Shown one piece after another: positions 35,900-46,319 of a DNA stretch of 64,000 bases (its first letter is position 1; each line of letters opens with the position of its first letter). The stretch covers positions 1 through 64,000 of the forward strand of contig NZ_JAAMFB010000018.1 in assembly GCF_013322225.1 (NCBI RefSeq), written 5' to 3'. The translations under genes were made by a program, and so were the position numbers. A model generated the notes under the pieces. It did no database searches, was not told the origin of the DNA, and saw only the letters and a program-made list of their open reading frames with translations. This DNA is from Agrobacterium larrymoorei. GTDB taxonomy: Bacteria; Pseudomonadota; Alphaproteobacteria; Rhizobiales; Rhizobiaceae.

Positions 35900-36639
35900 C
35901 CGAAAAGCTTCTGCTGGAAACGCTCGATGACTTCGCTACCAAAGGCCGTATTGCCGATTTCTGGCTGCGCGACGACGATGCGATAGAACCGACTGCCGCA
36001 CTGGATCGGCTGCTTGATCTTTCGGAGCAATTCTCCGTTCCGATGACGCTCGCCGTCATACCTCAACCGACCGGCGAGGCGCTGGCGGGGCATCTGGATG
36101 GAAACGCAAAAATCGATATTGCCGTACACGGATGGGCGCATCGCAACCATGCAGGAGCGGGTGAGAAAAAGCGTGAACTCGGCCTGCACAGGCCGAAAGA
36201 CGTTGTTCTCGATGAACTGAAGGCCGGTTATAACAAGCTTGCGAAGCTGTACGGCAGCCGCTTCGTGCCGATGCTGGTGCCGCCTTGGAATCGTATCGAT
36301 GATGCTATTGTTGAGGCACTGCCGGATTTTGGCTATGAGGCGCTCTCGGTTTTCGGGCCAGAAAAATCTGCCCCGGTTTCCCTCATCAACACGCATGTGG
36401 ATGTGATCGACTGGCGCGGAACGCGTGGTGGACGAAACCATGATGTCCTGTTTGCCGAGACCGCCGCCAGGATCGAGGAAGCGCATGAGACCGGCGGTAC
36501 GACCGGCATTCTGACGCATCACCTTGACCACGATGAAAGCGTTTGGTTGTTCCTGCAAAGGCTCTTTACACTGACTGCGAACCATCCTGGATGCCGCTGG
36601 CGCGCATCGTCCGATATCGTCAAAAACCTTTCACCATGA
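35896..36639 (+). CDS. Polysaccharide-deacetylase-like (NodB homology) protein
   Basis: A 247-residue protein with hallmarks of carbohydrate esterase family 4: an acidic RDDDA segment (D26-D28) and H78-G-W-A-H82, the usual metal-binding histidines, followed by a late ILTHHLDHDE. No signal peptide is visible, so it may act in the cytoplasm on an N-acetylated sugar intermediate. It is coupled to the preceding GT4. Its end overlaps the convergent GT32-like gene by nine bases. Confidence 0.85.
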   Translation: MTEKLLLETLDDFATKGRIADFWLRDDDAIEPTAALDRLLDLSEQFSVPMTLAVIPQPTGEALAGHLDGNAKIDIAVHGWAHRNHAGAGEKKRELGLHRPKDVVLDELKAGYNKLAKLYGSRFVPMLVPPWNRIDDAIVEALPDFGYEALSVFGPEKSAPVSLINTHVDVIDWRGTRGGRNHDVLFAETAARIEEAHETGGTTGILTHHLDHDESVWLFLQRLFTLTANHPGCRWRASSDIVKNLSP

Positions 36640-37593
36640 TTTCCAGGCAATCAGCAAACCATCACCAGAAAGCGATGCGTGCTGGCGCGCCAACTCGACA
36701 TCGCTGAACGGCGCTCCATCTTGCAGAAAAGCGGCAACGAAATCGGCATTTGCGAGACTAATGGACCCGGCGCGCGCCACCACCGTAAAGATCAACGGAC
36801 CCGTCGCCCACCACGCGGGAGCCTTTGGCAAGGCTTCGAGAATGTGGGGAAAGGCTTCAAGCATACGGGAAAAAACCGGATGGCCCGGTGGTGAAGCGAT
36901 GAAGGAATTGGCAAGCAGCAGACTACCTCTCCCGGTCTTGCGTGGTACGTCTTCCGCAAAGGCCGTCAGCCCGATCATCGGCAGCACATCACTGAAACTC
37001 AGATCGTCGCGTGCCGGATAAAAATCGCAGTCGAGATAAATACCCCCGAAGCGGGACAGAATGACGTAGCGCGCCACATCGACCGCACCGGGATAATCGC
37101 CGCCCGCAAGCATTCGGGCAAAAATGGGATTCGAGGCGATACCCTCCTGCTCCAGATCGGCCTCGCGCCACAGACGATAAGTGTAGCCTTGGGCCTCAGC
37201 GTGACGCGCCCACGCTTCAGTCGAAACCGGAACCGGCTTTTCTCCGATCCATATCTGATGGATGACCTTCGGCACCGCCTCACGGTTCTTCCGAGCAATC
37301 GCCCGCTTCTCTTGAACTGAGAAGCGCCCATATGGCTCGAATGTTTCCGGCGGCGGGACGAGCAGATATTGATATCCGATCCGGCTCAGCGCATTGCCTT
37401 CCGCTTTGGCAAGACGAAGATGCGCCGAGTGAAGCCTGCGCGGCAGACCAAGCGCGGTTTCCTCACCCATCAGACGTTGGTCTTCTTCGCGCGACAGAAG
37501 AGCGAGAAGAGCACGCGCACCGGCAAAATCTCCGGCTGCCGCCATCTGCCGGATTTCAACAAGTTTCGTGTCGAAATAAGCTTTGTCAGGCAT
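36631..37593 (-). CDS. Glycosyltransferase with DXD motif (GT32/TcdA-like)
   Basis: A 320-residue protein with VPKVIHQIWIGEKPVP and the metal- and sugar-nucleotide-binding D188-C-D190 in GIYLDCDFYP. These are typical of GT32 sugar transferases (Och1/capsule type). An N-terminal helical region of about 100 residues precedes the catalytic part. It faces the deacetylase convergently and is divergent from the peptide ABC operon. Confidence 0.87.
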   Translation of the reverse strand: MPDKAYFDTKLVEIRQMAAAGDFAGARALLALLSREEDQRLMGEETALGLPRRLHSAHLRLAKAEGNALSRIGYQYLLVPPPETFEPYGRFSVQEKRAIARKNREAVPKVIHQIWIGEKPVPVSTEAWARHAEAQGYTYRLWREADLEQEGIASNPIFARMLAGGDYPGAVDVARYVILSRFGGIYLDCDFYPARDDLSFSDVLPMIGLTAFAEDVPRKTGRGSLLLANSFIASPPGHPVFSRMLEAFPHILEALPKAPAWWATGPLIFTVVARAGSISLANADFVAAFLQDGAPFSDVELARQHASLSGDGLLIAWKSW

Positions 37594-37779
37594 CTTGGCT
37601 CCGTTGCTTTAATAAGACAGACATATCTTCGAAATAGATGTTTCTGCGCAAGCCCCGGAACATCATGGAAGCCTGAAGTTTTCGTGGTTTCAAGAGCATG
37701 GACAGAACCGGAACCGTGCGATAACGTGAATATTAACAGCCGCGCAGTGTAATAAACGAGACGGCAAGGGAACCTCGGC

Positions 37780-39672
37780 ATGAGCGCAGGCACTGATCTG
37801 CTTCGCATAGAAAACCTGCAAGTCTCCTTTTCGCTGATGGGCGGAAAAATAGATGCCGTAAGAAATGCCAGTCTTCGTATATTGCCTGGAAAAGTAACGG
37901 CTCTCGTCGGTGAATCCGGCTCCGGAAAATCCGTGATTGGACAGACCGTTATGGGCATCCAGCCGCGCACGGCAAGCGTCAATGGTCGCGTGCTGTTCAC
38001 CGACCCGGCGCGCCCCTCAGATATTCCCGTCGATCTTCTGCAACTGGAACCGGATGGCAAGCCCATGCGGGCGATCCGTGGCAATCGCATCGGCCTGATC
38101 TTTCAGGAGCCGATGACGTCATTCTCGCCGCTCCACACCATCGGCAACCAGATCGATGAGGCACTGCGCATCCATAGCGTCCTGACGCCAAAGGAGCGGC
38201 AGGAAAAAATAGAAGAAACGCTTGATCTCGTCGGATTTTCCAATCCGAAAAAGATCTGCAATATGTATCCGTTCGAGCTTTCCGGAGGTATGCGCCAGCG
38301 CGCCATGATCGCCATGGCGTTGATCTGTCGCCCGGCGCTGTTGATCGCCGATGAGCCGACAACCGCGCTCGACGTGACGATACAGGCGCAGATCCTCAAG
38401 CTCTTGCGAGACCTGCAAAGCCGGCTCAACATGAGCATGCTGCTGATCACCCACGATCTCGGCGTCGTCGCCAATATCGCCGATGAAGTCGCCGTCATCT
38501 ATCAGGGCGAGATCATGGAAGCGGGCAAGGTGGACGACATCTTCCGCGCGCCCGCACACCCATACCTCAAGGGCCTGATGGCCGCCGTACCGCATTTCGA
38601 CATGAAGCCGGGGGAGCGCCTGAAGGCGCTTCGCGAAGTGACGGTCGACAAGGAAAGCCTGATCGGCAAGAAAACCGAGACCGTCGACAAGGCGCCCGGC
38701 GTATTGCTGAAAGTCGACAACATCAGCAAGACCTTCACCACGCGCAAATCCAGCTGGTTCACCTCCGGCAAATCCAGCGCGACGAAGGCGGTGGACGGCG
38801 TCAGCTTCGAGATCATGCGTGGTGAGTGCCTTGGCCTTGTGGGTGAAAGCGGCAGCGGCAAAACGACCGTCAGTAAAATCCTGATGCGCGCCGTGCGCCC
38901 CGATGAGGGCTCCATCACCTTCCACAGCAAAAGCGGCGATATAGACGTCCTCAACGCCAACGACGACAATCTGCGCGAGTTGCGGACGAAAATCCAGATG
39001 GTGTTTCAGGACCCTATCTCCTCACTGTCTCCGCGCATGACGGTCGGCAACATCCTGAGCGAGCCACTGCAAATCCATGGGCGCGGCGATTCCAAATATC
39101 GCTCGACGCGGGTGCGCAACCTGCTGCGCGCCATCGGCCTCGGCGACAGCGCTCTCAACCGTTATCCGCACAGTTTCTCCGGCGGCCAGCGCCAGCGTAT
39201 CGGCATTGCCCGCGCGTTGATGCTCGGCCCGGAGCTGCTGATCTGCGATGAGCCCGTATCCGCGCTGGATGTCTCCGTGCAGGCGCAAATCCTTAATCTG
39301 TTGAAGGATTTGCAGAAGGATCTGGGACTGACTTACCTCTTCATCTCCCACAATCTCGCCGTGGTCGATTACATGGCGGATCGCGTGGCGGTGATGTGCG
39401 AGGGTAAGATCGTCGAGCTTGCGCCGCGTGAAACGCTGATGCGCAATCCCGTGCATCCCTATACGAAATCTCTTCTGGCTGCCGTTCCCTTCCCTGATCT
39501 CGACCGGCCTCTGGATTTCAACACCATCGGCAAGATCAGTGCGACCGGCAAGTTCGACTGGGGCAAACAGTTCCGCGATGAGCGTGACGGGAAACTCGTT
39601 ACTGCCGATCTGGGCGGCGGGCATCTGGTGCTTGCCAATGCCAATGCCGATGTGCGGGAGTTACGGTCTTGA
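37780..39672 (+). CDS. Peptide-type ABC importer, fused double ATP-binding protein
   Basis: A 630-residue protein joining two ATPase domains (DppD-DppF or YejF type). Both have intact motifs: GESGSGKSV with [13 protein letters not shown] and [12 protein letters not shown] in the first half, then GESGSGKTT with [13 protein letters not shown] and [12 protein letters not shown] in the second. AAGGGA precedes the ATG. It is the first of seven tightly spaced genes and its stop overlaps the TTG start of the binding protein. Confidence 0.94.
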   Translation: MSAGTDLLRIENLQVSFSLMGGKIDAVRNASLRILPGKVTALVGESGSGKSVIGQTVMGIQPRTASVNGRVLFTDPARPSDIPVDLLQLEPDGKPMRAIRGNRIGLIFQEPMTSFSPLHTIGNQIDEALRIHSVLTPKERQEKIEETLDLVGFSNPKKICNMYPFELSGGMRQRAMIAMALICRPALLIADEPTTALDVTIQAQILKLLRDLQSRLNMSMLLITHDLGVVANIADEVAVIYQGEIMEAGKVDDIFRAPAHPYLKGLMAAVPHFDMKPGERLKALREVTVDKESLIGKKTETVDKAPGVLLKVDNISKTFTTRKSSWFTSGKSSATKAVDGVSFEIMRGECLGLVGESGSGKTTVSKILMRAVRPDEGSITFHSKSGDIDVLNANDDNLRELRTKIQMVFQDPISSLSPRMTVGNILSEPLQIHGRGDSKYRSTRVRNLLRAIGLGDSALNRYPHSFSGGQRQRIGIARALMLGPELLICDEPVSALDVSVQAQILNLLKDLQKDLGLTYLFISHNLAVVDYMADRVAVMCEGKIVELAPRETLMRNPVHPYTKSLLAAVPFPDLDRPLDFNTIGKISATGKFDWGKQFRDERDGKLVTADLGGGHLVLANANADVRELRS

Positions 39673-41570
39673 TCACGCGCCGCACCACCCTTGCGCTTCT
39701 GGCCTCGGTCTTCCTTCCCTTGAAGGCGTTCGCCGCCTACAAGGATTCGGAATTCTTCAAGGAAAAGATCGAGAAGGGCGAACTTCCTCCGCTCGATCAG
39801 CGCCTGCCGAAGAACCCGCGTGTCGTGAACCTGAGCCAACTCGGCCGCGAACCGGGCAAACACGGCGGCACAGCGCGTATCCTGATTGGCGGACAGCGCG
39901 ACATCCGCCTTATGCCGATCAATAGCTACGCCCGGCTGGTGGGCTATAACGAGAAGTTCGAGTTTCAGCCGGATATTCTGGAATCCTATACCATCGATGC
40001 GGAGCGTATTTTCACGCTGAAACTGCGCGACGGCCACAAATGGTCGGATGGCAGCGATTTCACCACGGAAGACTTCCGCTATTTCTGGGAGGACGTGGCG
40101 CTCAACCGGGAAATCCACAAGGGCGGGCCACCGATCGAGCTTCTGGTGTATGGCAAGCCGCCAGTGGTCGAGGTCATCGACAAACTCACCGTGAAATATA
40201 CATGGGAAGGTCCGAACCCGGACTTTCTGGCCAAGCTGGCTGGTGCAACGCCTGCGCGCCTGTTCCTGCCAGCCGCTTACATGAAGCAGTTCCACAGCAA
40301 GTATCAGACACCGGAAAACCTTGCCAAACTGGCGAAGAAGAACAAGGTCGATGACTGGAGCAGCCTGCACATCAAAATGTCGCGGCAGCTACGCCCTGAA
40401 AATCCCGACCTACCGACGCTGGATGCCTGGCGCGTCGTCAACGCCCCGCCTGCCGAACAGTTCATATTCGAGCGCAATGCCTATTATCACCGTGTCGACG
40501 AAAACGGCCTGCAGCTGCCCTATATCGACCGATTCCTCCTCAACGTCACCTCATCGGAGATCATCGCCGCCAAGACGGCATCGGGCGACAGCGACTTGCA
40601 GTTCATGGGGCTCGATTTCAACGACTATACCTTCCTAAAGGACGCGGAAGACCGCTACCCGGTGAAGGTCAGTCTGTGGAAGCGCAGCCAAGGCTCGCGC
40701 GTCTGCCTGCTGCCCAATCTCAATAGCGGCGATGAGGTATGGCGCAATCTGTTTCGCGATGTGCGAATGCGCCGGGCGCTTTCGGTTGCCATAAACCGGC
40801 ATGAGATCAATATGGTCTGCTTCTATGGGCTGGCCAAGGAAAGTGCCGACAGCATTTTGCCGGACAGCCCTCTGTTCAAGCCGGAATTTGCTACCGCGTG
40901 GGCGCAGTTCGACCCTGATCTGGCAAATCGGTTGCTTGATGAAATCGGGCTGACGAACCGCAACGACAAAGGCATAAGGCTGCTGCCGGATGGCCGACAG
41001 GCGCATATCATCGTGGAGACCTCCGGCGAAAGCACGCTGGAAACCGATGTGCTGGAGCTGATCACCGATCATTGGCGCCACATCGGCATTTCGCTCTCCA
41101 GCAGGCCGACGCAGCGCGATGTTTTCCGCAAGCGCGCCATGGGCGGCGAGGTGATGATGTCTGTGTGGTTCGGTATGGACAACGCCATTCCAACCGCAGA
41201 CATGCTGCCCTCGGGGCTTGCGCCAACGGGCGACGACCAGCTTCAGTGGCCGGTATGGGGCGTGCATTATCTTTCCGGGGGACGAGAGGGCAAGGAGCCC
41301 GACCTGCCGGAAGCCATCCGTCTTCTCGAACTCTTCAAGCAGTGGCGACGCAGCGTGACGGACGAGGAGCGCCGGGCGATCTGGCTGGAAATGCTTTCGC
41401 TTTACACCGACCAGGTCTTTTCCATCGGCACCGTCAATAGCGCGCTTCAGCCCATCGTGCATGTGAAGAAAATGCGCAACGTGCCGGAAAAGGCGCTCTA
41501 CGGTTTCGAGCCGACTTCCTATCTCGGTGTCTATATGCCGGATGCATTCTGGTATGACGGGGACGCGTGA
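39669..41570 (+). CDS. Peptide-type ABC importer, substrate-binding protein (SBP_bac_5)
   Basis: A 633-residue periplasmic binding protein, large for the family. The TTG start overlaps the ATPase stop (TTGA) and gives a signal peptide [22 protein letters not shown] with paired arginines that may direct Tat export. The mature part shows the family pattern [22 protein letters not shown] and [18 protein letters not shown]. Ligand unknown; the operon mates are glycosyltransferases, so a glycopeptide, opine-like compound or cell-wall peptide is possible. Confidence 0.92.
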   Translation: MITRRTTLALLASVFLPLKAFAAYKDSEFFKEKIEKGELPPLDQRLPKNPRVVNLSQLGREPGKHGGTARILIGGQRDIRLMPINSYARLVGYNEKFEFQPDILESYTIDAERIFTLKLRDGHKWSDGSDFTTEDFRYFWEDVALNREIHKGGPPIELLVYGKPPVVEVIDKLTVKYTWEGPNPDFLAKLAGATPARLFLPAAYMKQFHSKYQTPENLAKLAKKNKVDDWSSLHIKMSRQLRPENPDLPTLDAWRVVNAPPAEQFIFERNAYYHRVDENGLQLPYIDRFLLNVTSSEIIAAKTASGDSDLQFMGLDFNDYTFLKDAEDRYPVKVSLWKRSQGSRVCLLPNLNSGDEVWRNLFRDVRMRRALSVAINRHEINMVCFYGLAKESADSILPDSPLFKPEFATAWAQFDPDLANRLLDEIGLTNRNDKGIRLLPDGRQAHIIVETSGESTLETDVLELITDHWRHIGISLSSRPTQRDVFRKRAMGGEVMMSVWFGMDNAIPTADMLPSGLAPTGDDQLQWPVWGVHYLSGGREGKEPDLPEAIRLLELFKQWRRSVTDEERRAIWLEMLSLYTDQVFSIGTVNSALQPIVHVKKMRNVPEKALYGFEPTSYLGVYMPDAFWYDGDA

Positions 41571-41571
41571 C

Positions 41572-42570
41572 ATGCTGAGATATATCATCGGTCGCATCCT
41601 CGTCATGATCCCGACCCTGATCCTCATTTCGATGCTGGTTTTCACCATCATCGAACTGCCGCCGGGGGACTACTTCGAAAGCTATGTCGCTGAAATGCGA
41701 GCGCTGGGCGAAACCGCCAACATGGCCGAAATCGAAGAGTTGCGCGTTCGCTACGGCTTCGATCAGCCAGCGCCGATCCGCTATTTCCGCTGGGCGACCG
41801 GTATGCTGGTCGGCGACTTCGGGTACTCGTTCGAATACCAGCTTCCGGTCAACGAGGTTGTAGGTGATCGCCTGTGGCTGACCATTCTGGTGTCGTTCTG
41901 CACGATCATCGTCACCTGGGTTCTAGCATTCCCGATCGGCATCTATTCCGCCACGCACAAATACAGCTGGGGCGATTACGGCCTCACCTTCTTCGGGCTT
42001 CTCGGCATCGCCATTCCAAACTTCATGCTGGCGCTGATCCTGATGTATTTCGCCAATGTCTGGTTCGGCACATCCATCGGCCATCTGATGGATCGCGAAT
42101 ATCTGAACCAGCCGATGAGCTGGGACAAATTCAAGTCCATTCTCGAGCATCTTTGGATCCCGGTTCTCATCATCGGCACGGCGGGAACGGCGGGCATGAT
42201 CCGCCGCCTTCGGGCCAATCTGCTGGATGAGTTGCAGAAGCAATATGTGGTGACGGCGCGCGCGAAAGGACTTCATCCCTTCAAGGTGCTGATGAAATAT
42301 CCGCTGCGCATGTCGCTCAACTTCTTCATTTCGGATATCGGCTCAATTCTGCCCGCGATCATCTCCGGTGCCGAAATCACCGCCGTCGTCCTGTCTCTGG
42401 AGACGACCGGCCCGATGCTGATCCGTGCTTTGCAAAGTCAGGACATGTATCTGGCGGGCTCGTTCCTGATGTTCCTCGCCTTCCTCACCGTCATCGGCGT
42501 GCTGGTGTCAGATATCGCGCTTGCCATTCTCGACCCTCGCATTCGCTTTGGAGGCGGTAACGTCAAATGA
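41572..42570 (+). CDS. Peptide-type ABC importer permease 1 (DppB-like)
   Basis: A 332-residue inner-membrane permease with about six helices. The N-terminus MLRYIIGRILVMIPTLILIS and the coupling-loop region LLDELQKQYVVTARAKGL are typical of DppB/YejB. The ATG at 41572 lies one base after the binding-protein stop; the frame is open upstream but that part lies inside the previous gene. Confidence 0.93.
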   Translation: MLRYIIGRILVMIPTLILISMLVFTIIELPPGDYFESYVAEMRALGETANMAEIEELRVRYGFDQPAPIRYFRWATGMLVGDFGYSFEYQLPVNEVVGDRLWLTILVSFCTIIVTWVLAFPIGIYSATHKYSWGDYGLTFFGLLGIAIPNFMLALILMYFANVWFGTSIGHLMDREYLNQPMSWDKFKSILEHLWIPVLIIGTAGTAGMIRRLRANLLDELQKQYVVTARAKGLHPFKVLMKYPLRMSLNFFISDIGSILPAIISGAEITAVVLSLETTGPMLIRALQSQDMYLAGSFLMFLAFLTVIGVLVSDIALAILDPRIRFGGGNVK

Positions 42571-43742
42571 CTTCTTCCATTCCAAAGCCCGGCGAAGATT
42601 TGCCGCACTACGTCTCAACCGCGCCATTCGACCCCTATCTGGTGGAACCGGCAACCGGCGGTCTGGCGATGGTTGGTCGTGCCTCGCAATTGAAGTTGAT
42701 GTGGTGGCAGTTCAAGCAGCACAAGCTTGCGCTCTATTCCGGCATCTTCTTGCTTTTCATGTATTTTTCGATCGTGGTCTGCGAGTTTCTTGCCCCGTAT
42801 AATCTGCACACCCGCGACGTCGAAAACATCTATGCCCCGCCGCAGCGCATCCACCTGTTCCACGATGGGCAATTCGTCGGTCCCTTCGTATATGGCCGCA
42901 CCCAAAGCCTCGACATGGAAAACCTTCGCCGGGTTTATGTGGACGTGCCGACGGACGTACAAAAGCTGCGGTTCTTCTGCCGGGGAGACGACTATCGTTT
43001 CTGGGGCCTGTTCGACAGCAACGTACATCTCGTCTGCCCTGCCAAAGACGGTAATATGTTCCTGCTCGGCACGGACCGTCTGGGTCGGGACGTGCTATCG
43101 CGCATCATCTACGGCGCGCGCATTTCGCTGACCATCGGCCTTCTGGGCGTCGCCATGAGCTTCGTTCTCGGTATCGTGATCGGTGGGCTTGCCGGGTATC
43201 GCGGTGGCGTTTGCGATCTCATCGTTCAACGCATCATCGAGGTTCTCCAATCCATCCCCAGCATTCCGCTCTGGCTTGCGCTTGCGGCCATCATGCCGGT
43301 AACATGGAGCCCTATCCTCGTTTATCTCGGCATAACCATTATCCTCGGACTTCTGGACTGGACCGGACTTGCGCGTGCCGTTCGCTCAAAACTTCTGGCG
43401 CTGCGTGAAGAAGACTATGTTCTCGCCGCGCAATTGATGGGCGCGAAAACGAGCCGTATCATCGGCAGGCATCTCATTCCCGGCTTCATGTCCCACCTCA
43501 TCGCGTCGGCGACATTGACCATTCCGGGCATGATTTTGGGCGAGACCGCGCTCAGTTTCCTAGGGTTGGGCCTTCGTCCACCGATCACAAGTTGGGGCAT
43601 TTTGCTCACGGAAGCGCGAAGTGTGAGCGTGATTGCGCTTTATCCGTGGCTTTTGCTTCCTGTTATCCCCGTGGTTCTTGTGGTGCTTGCCTTTAATTTC
43701 CTTGGCGATGGACTACGTGATGCGGCAGATCCTTTTAAATGA
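42567..43742 (+). CDS. Peptide-type ABC importer permease 2 (DppC-like)
   Basis: A 391-residue partner permease with a long periplasmic segment after the first helix (about residues 70-165) and then the family motif FLLGTDRLGRDVLSRIIYGAR. The coupling loop is LLALREEDYVLAAQLMGA. The extended loop resembles the YejE type rather than plain DppC. It overlaps permease 1 by four bases. Confidence 0.93.
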   Translation: MTSSIPKPGEDLPHYVSTAPFDPYLVEPATGGLAMVGRASQLKLMWWQFKQHKLALYSGIFLLFMYFSIVVCEFLAPYNLHTRDVENIYAPPQRIHLFHDGQFVGPFVYGRTQSLDMENLRRVYVDVPTDVQKLRFFCRGDDYRFWGLFDSNVHLVCPAKDGNMFLLGTDRLGRDVLSRIIYGARISLTIGLLGVAMSFVLGIVIGGLAGYRGGVCDLIVQRIIEVLQSIPSIPLWLALAAIMPVTWSPILVYLGITIILGLLDWTGLARAVRSKLLALREEDYVLAAQLMGAKTSRIIGRHLIPGFMSHLIASATLTIPGMILGETALSFLGLGLRPPITSWGILLTEARSVSVIALYPWLLLPVIPVVLVVLAFNFLGDGLRDAADPFK

Positions 43743-43829
43743 ACTGGACGACCTTATGAGCCATAGCCGAAAATTCGACACACGGCCCCTATGTGCCAAG
43801 GCCCTGCGCGGTAAAAGAAGGTTTTCCCT

Positions 43830-45035
43830 GTGACCCCTCGTTTGAACGATGCCCGCATTCTCATGTACAGCCATGATTCTTTCGGGCTGGGACACCTGCG
43901 CCGTTGCCGGACCATCGCCCATGCGCTGGTGGAAGACTATCGCGGCCTGAATGTCCTGATCATTTCCGGTGCAACCATCGCCGGTGCTTTCGACTATCGG
44001 ACGCGGGTGGATTTTGTAAAAATCCCAAGCGTCATCAAGTTGAGGAACGGGGAATATACCTCGCTCGATCAGCACATTGACCTTCAGGAAACCCTGAAGA
44101 TGCGCCGCTCAATCATCTATCATACGGCGGAAAGTTTTCAGCCGGACATCTTCATCGTCGACAAGGAGCCGATGGGCCTGCGTGGCGAGGTCGAGGAAAC
44201 GCTGACCTATCTCAAATCCAGGGGCACGAAACTCGTGATCGGCCTGCGCGACGTCATGGATGCGCCGCAGTTGCTGGAGGCCGAATGGAAGCGCAATGAT
44301 GTGCTCAACAAGATCGAGCGTTACTACGATCACGTCTGGGTTTACGGCCCCCCGGATTTCCACGATCCGCTGACGGGCCTCGATGTCCCGCAACCGGTGC
44401 GCGACAAGATGGATTTCGTGGGCTTTTTGCAGCGTTCCAAGACGCAGGCCGAACCGAGCCATCGGCATGACGGCGACTACATTCTGGTGACGACGGGCGG
44501 CGGCGGCGATGGCAGCGAGCTAATCGATGACGTCATCCGCGCCTATAAGGCTGACCGCAGCCTGACGCAGAAGGCACTTGTGGTTCTTGGACCCTACATG
44601 CCAGCAGAGCAGCGCCAGAAATTTGCCCACAGCGTCGCCGATATTCCGCATATGGAAATCATCGAATTCGACAACCGTATGGAAGACCTCGTCGCAGGCG
44701 CGCAGGCCGTCGTCTCCATGGGTGGCTACAACACGGTCTGCGAAATTCTCTCCTTCGACAAGCCAGCGCTGGTGGTACCGCGCATCGTTCCGCGTGAGGA
44801 GCAGTTGATCCGGGCCAGCCGGGCATCTGAACTCGGCCTGTTCGACATGCTTTCACCGGAAGACGCAGAAAATCCGCTGCGTATGGCGCAAGCGCTGAAA
44901 GCAGTGCTGAAGCGTCCGCCGCCATCGGCAAACGGCAGAAATCTCAAGCTGGATGGACTGGAGAACATCTCCCGTCGTATAGCCGAGTGGCTTCAGCCGG
45001 ACGACACGTCCCAGATCATGTCGGCGACCGCGTGA
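43830..45035 (+). CDS. MurG-like (GT28 C-terminal) glycosyltransferase
   Basis: A 401-residue GT-B protein beginning MTPRLNDARILMYSHDSFGLGH from a GTG start after AAGAAGG. The GLGHLRR motif and the later VSMGGYNTVCEILSF match UDP-sugar-binding GT28/MurG-like proteins. It lies 87 bases after the permease gene and is related to the third transferase in this run (46316). Acceptor and donor are unknown. Confidence 0.88.
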   Translation: MTPRLNDARILMYSHDSFGLGHLRRCRTIAHALVEDYRGLNVLIISGATIAGAFDYRTRVDFVKIPSVIKLRNGEYTSLDQHIDLQETLKMRRSIIYHTAESFQPDIFIVDKEPMGLRGEVEETLTYLKSRGTKLVIGLRDVMDAPQLLEAEWKRNDVLNKIERYYDHVWVYGPPDFHDPLTGLDVPQPVRDKMDFVGFLQRSKTQAEPSHRHDGDYILVTTGGGGDGSELIDDVIRAYKADRSLTQKALVVLGPYMPAEQRQKFAHSVADIPHMEIIEFDNRMEDLVAGAQAVVSMGGYNTVCEILSFDKPALVVPRIVPREEQLIRASRASELGLFDMLSPEDAENPLRMAQALKAVLKRPPPSANGRNLKLDGLENISRRIAEWLQPDDTSQIMSATA

Positions 45036-45071
45036 CGCGCCGTCTCCCATTTTGAAAGAAGGCACGCAGCC

Positions 45072-46319
45072 GTGACCGCAGCCAAGAAAATCGTGGTGCT
45101 CCTCAAGGGCTATCCACGTCTTTCCGAAACATTCATCGCACAGGAACTGCTTGGGCTGGAGAGAGCCGGACTGGAGCTGGAACTCATGTCCATGCGCCGC
45201 CCGACCGACAAAAAGCGGCATCCGGTGCATGACGAAATCCGCGCGCCCGTGACCTACCTGCCGGAATATCTGCATGAAGAACCGCTCCGGGTTCTAAAGG
45301 CACTCTGGGCGTGTCGAACGAAGCCCGGCTTCGGCAAAGCTGTGCGCCAGTTCTTCCGTGATCTGCGGCACGATTTTACCCGCAACCGTTTTCGCCGGTT
45401 TGGGCAGGCCGCCGTCCTTTCCAATGAATGGCCCGCCGATGCCGGATGGATGCATGTGCACTTCATTCACACACCCGCCTCGGTCGCCGCCTACACGCAT
45501 CTGATCACAGGCATTCCGTGGACGATTTCGGCCCATGCCAAGGATATCTGGACATCCAGCGATGCCGACCTTTCGCATAAACTCGACAGCGCCCGCTGGG
45601 CCGTGACCTGTACCGCGAGCGGCTTTCAGCACCTGCTGAATCTTTCCGCCGATAAAACCAAGGTACATCTCAGCTACCATGGACTGGACCTTACCCGTTT
45701 TCCGCATTTCGAAGGCGTGCGCCCTGCACGCGACGGTTCCGACCCCGCCGATCCGGTGCGTATCTTAAGCGTTGGCCGTGCGGTGAAGAAAAAGGGTATA
45801 GACATTCTGCTCAATGCTCTCGCCGCCCTGCCGCCTTCGCTGCACTGGCGCTTGACCCATATCGGTGGCGGTGACGAACTATCAGTGCTCAAGCCCCTTG
45901 CTGAAAAACTCGGTCTTTCCGACCGGATTGTCTGGACCGGCGCAATGGACCAGAAGCAGGTGCTTGAACACTATCGGCAGGCGGACCTCTTTGCGCTTGC
46001 TTGTCGCATCACCGCCGACGGCGACCGCGATGGCTTGCCGAACGTACTGGTAGAAGCATCAAGCCAGGCACTTGCCTGCATCTCCACAAATATCTCCGGA
46101 ATCCCAGAATTCTTCGTGGACGGCGAAAACGGACTACTGAACGAACCAGAAAATCCGTTAGCTTTCTCGAAAGCGTTGCAGAGCGCAATTACCGATCCAA
46201 CGCTTCGGACAAGACTTGGCGATGCTGCGGAAAACCGTGTGCGTAAGTCCTTCGATCACCGCACCAGCATCACCGACCTGAAAAATCTGTTCGAACAGGA
46301 ATGGGAGAAAACGCCGTGA
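45072..46319 (+). CDS. Glycosyltransferase family 4 protein
   Basis: A 415-residue GT4 enzyme (ILSVGRAVKKKGIDILLNAL; DGDRDGLPNVLVEASSQALA; IPEFFVDGENGLL). The GTG start follows GAAAGAAGG. It is flanked on both sides by GT28-like genes in the same operon as the peptide-type importer and overlaps the next gene by four bases (GTGA). Confidence 0.92.
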   Translation: MTAAKKIVVLLKGYPRLSETFIAQELLGLERAGLELELMSMRRPTDKKRHPVHDEIRAPVTYLPEYLHEEPLRVLKALWACRTKPGFGKAVRQFFRDLRHDFTRNRFRRFGQAAVLSNEWPADAGWMHVHFIHTPASVAAYTHLITGIPWTISAHAKDIWTSSDADLSHKLDSARWAVTCTASGFQHLLNLSADKTKVHLSYHGLDLTRFPHFEGVRPARDGSDPADPVRILSVGRAVKKKGIDILLNALAALPPSLHWRLTHIGGGDELSVLKPLAEKLGLSDRIVWTGAMDQKQVLEHYRQADLFALACRITADGDRDGLPNVLVEASSQALACISTNISGIPEFFVDGENGLLNEPENPLAFSKALQSAITDPTLRTRLGDAAENRVRKSFDHRTSITDLKNLFEQEWEKTP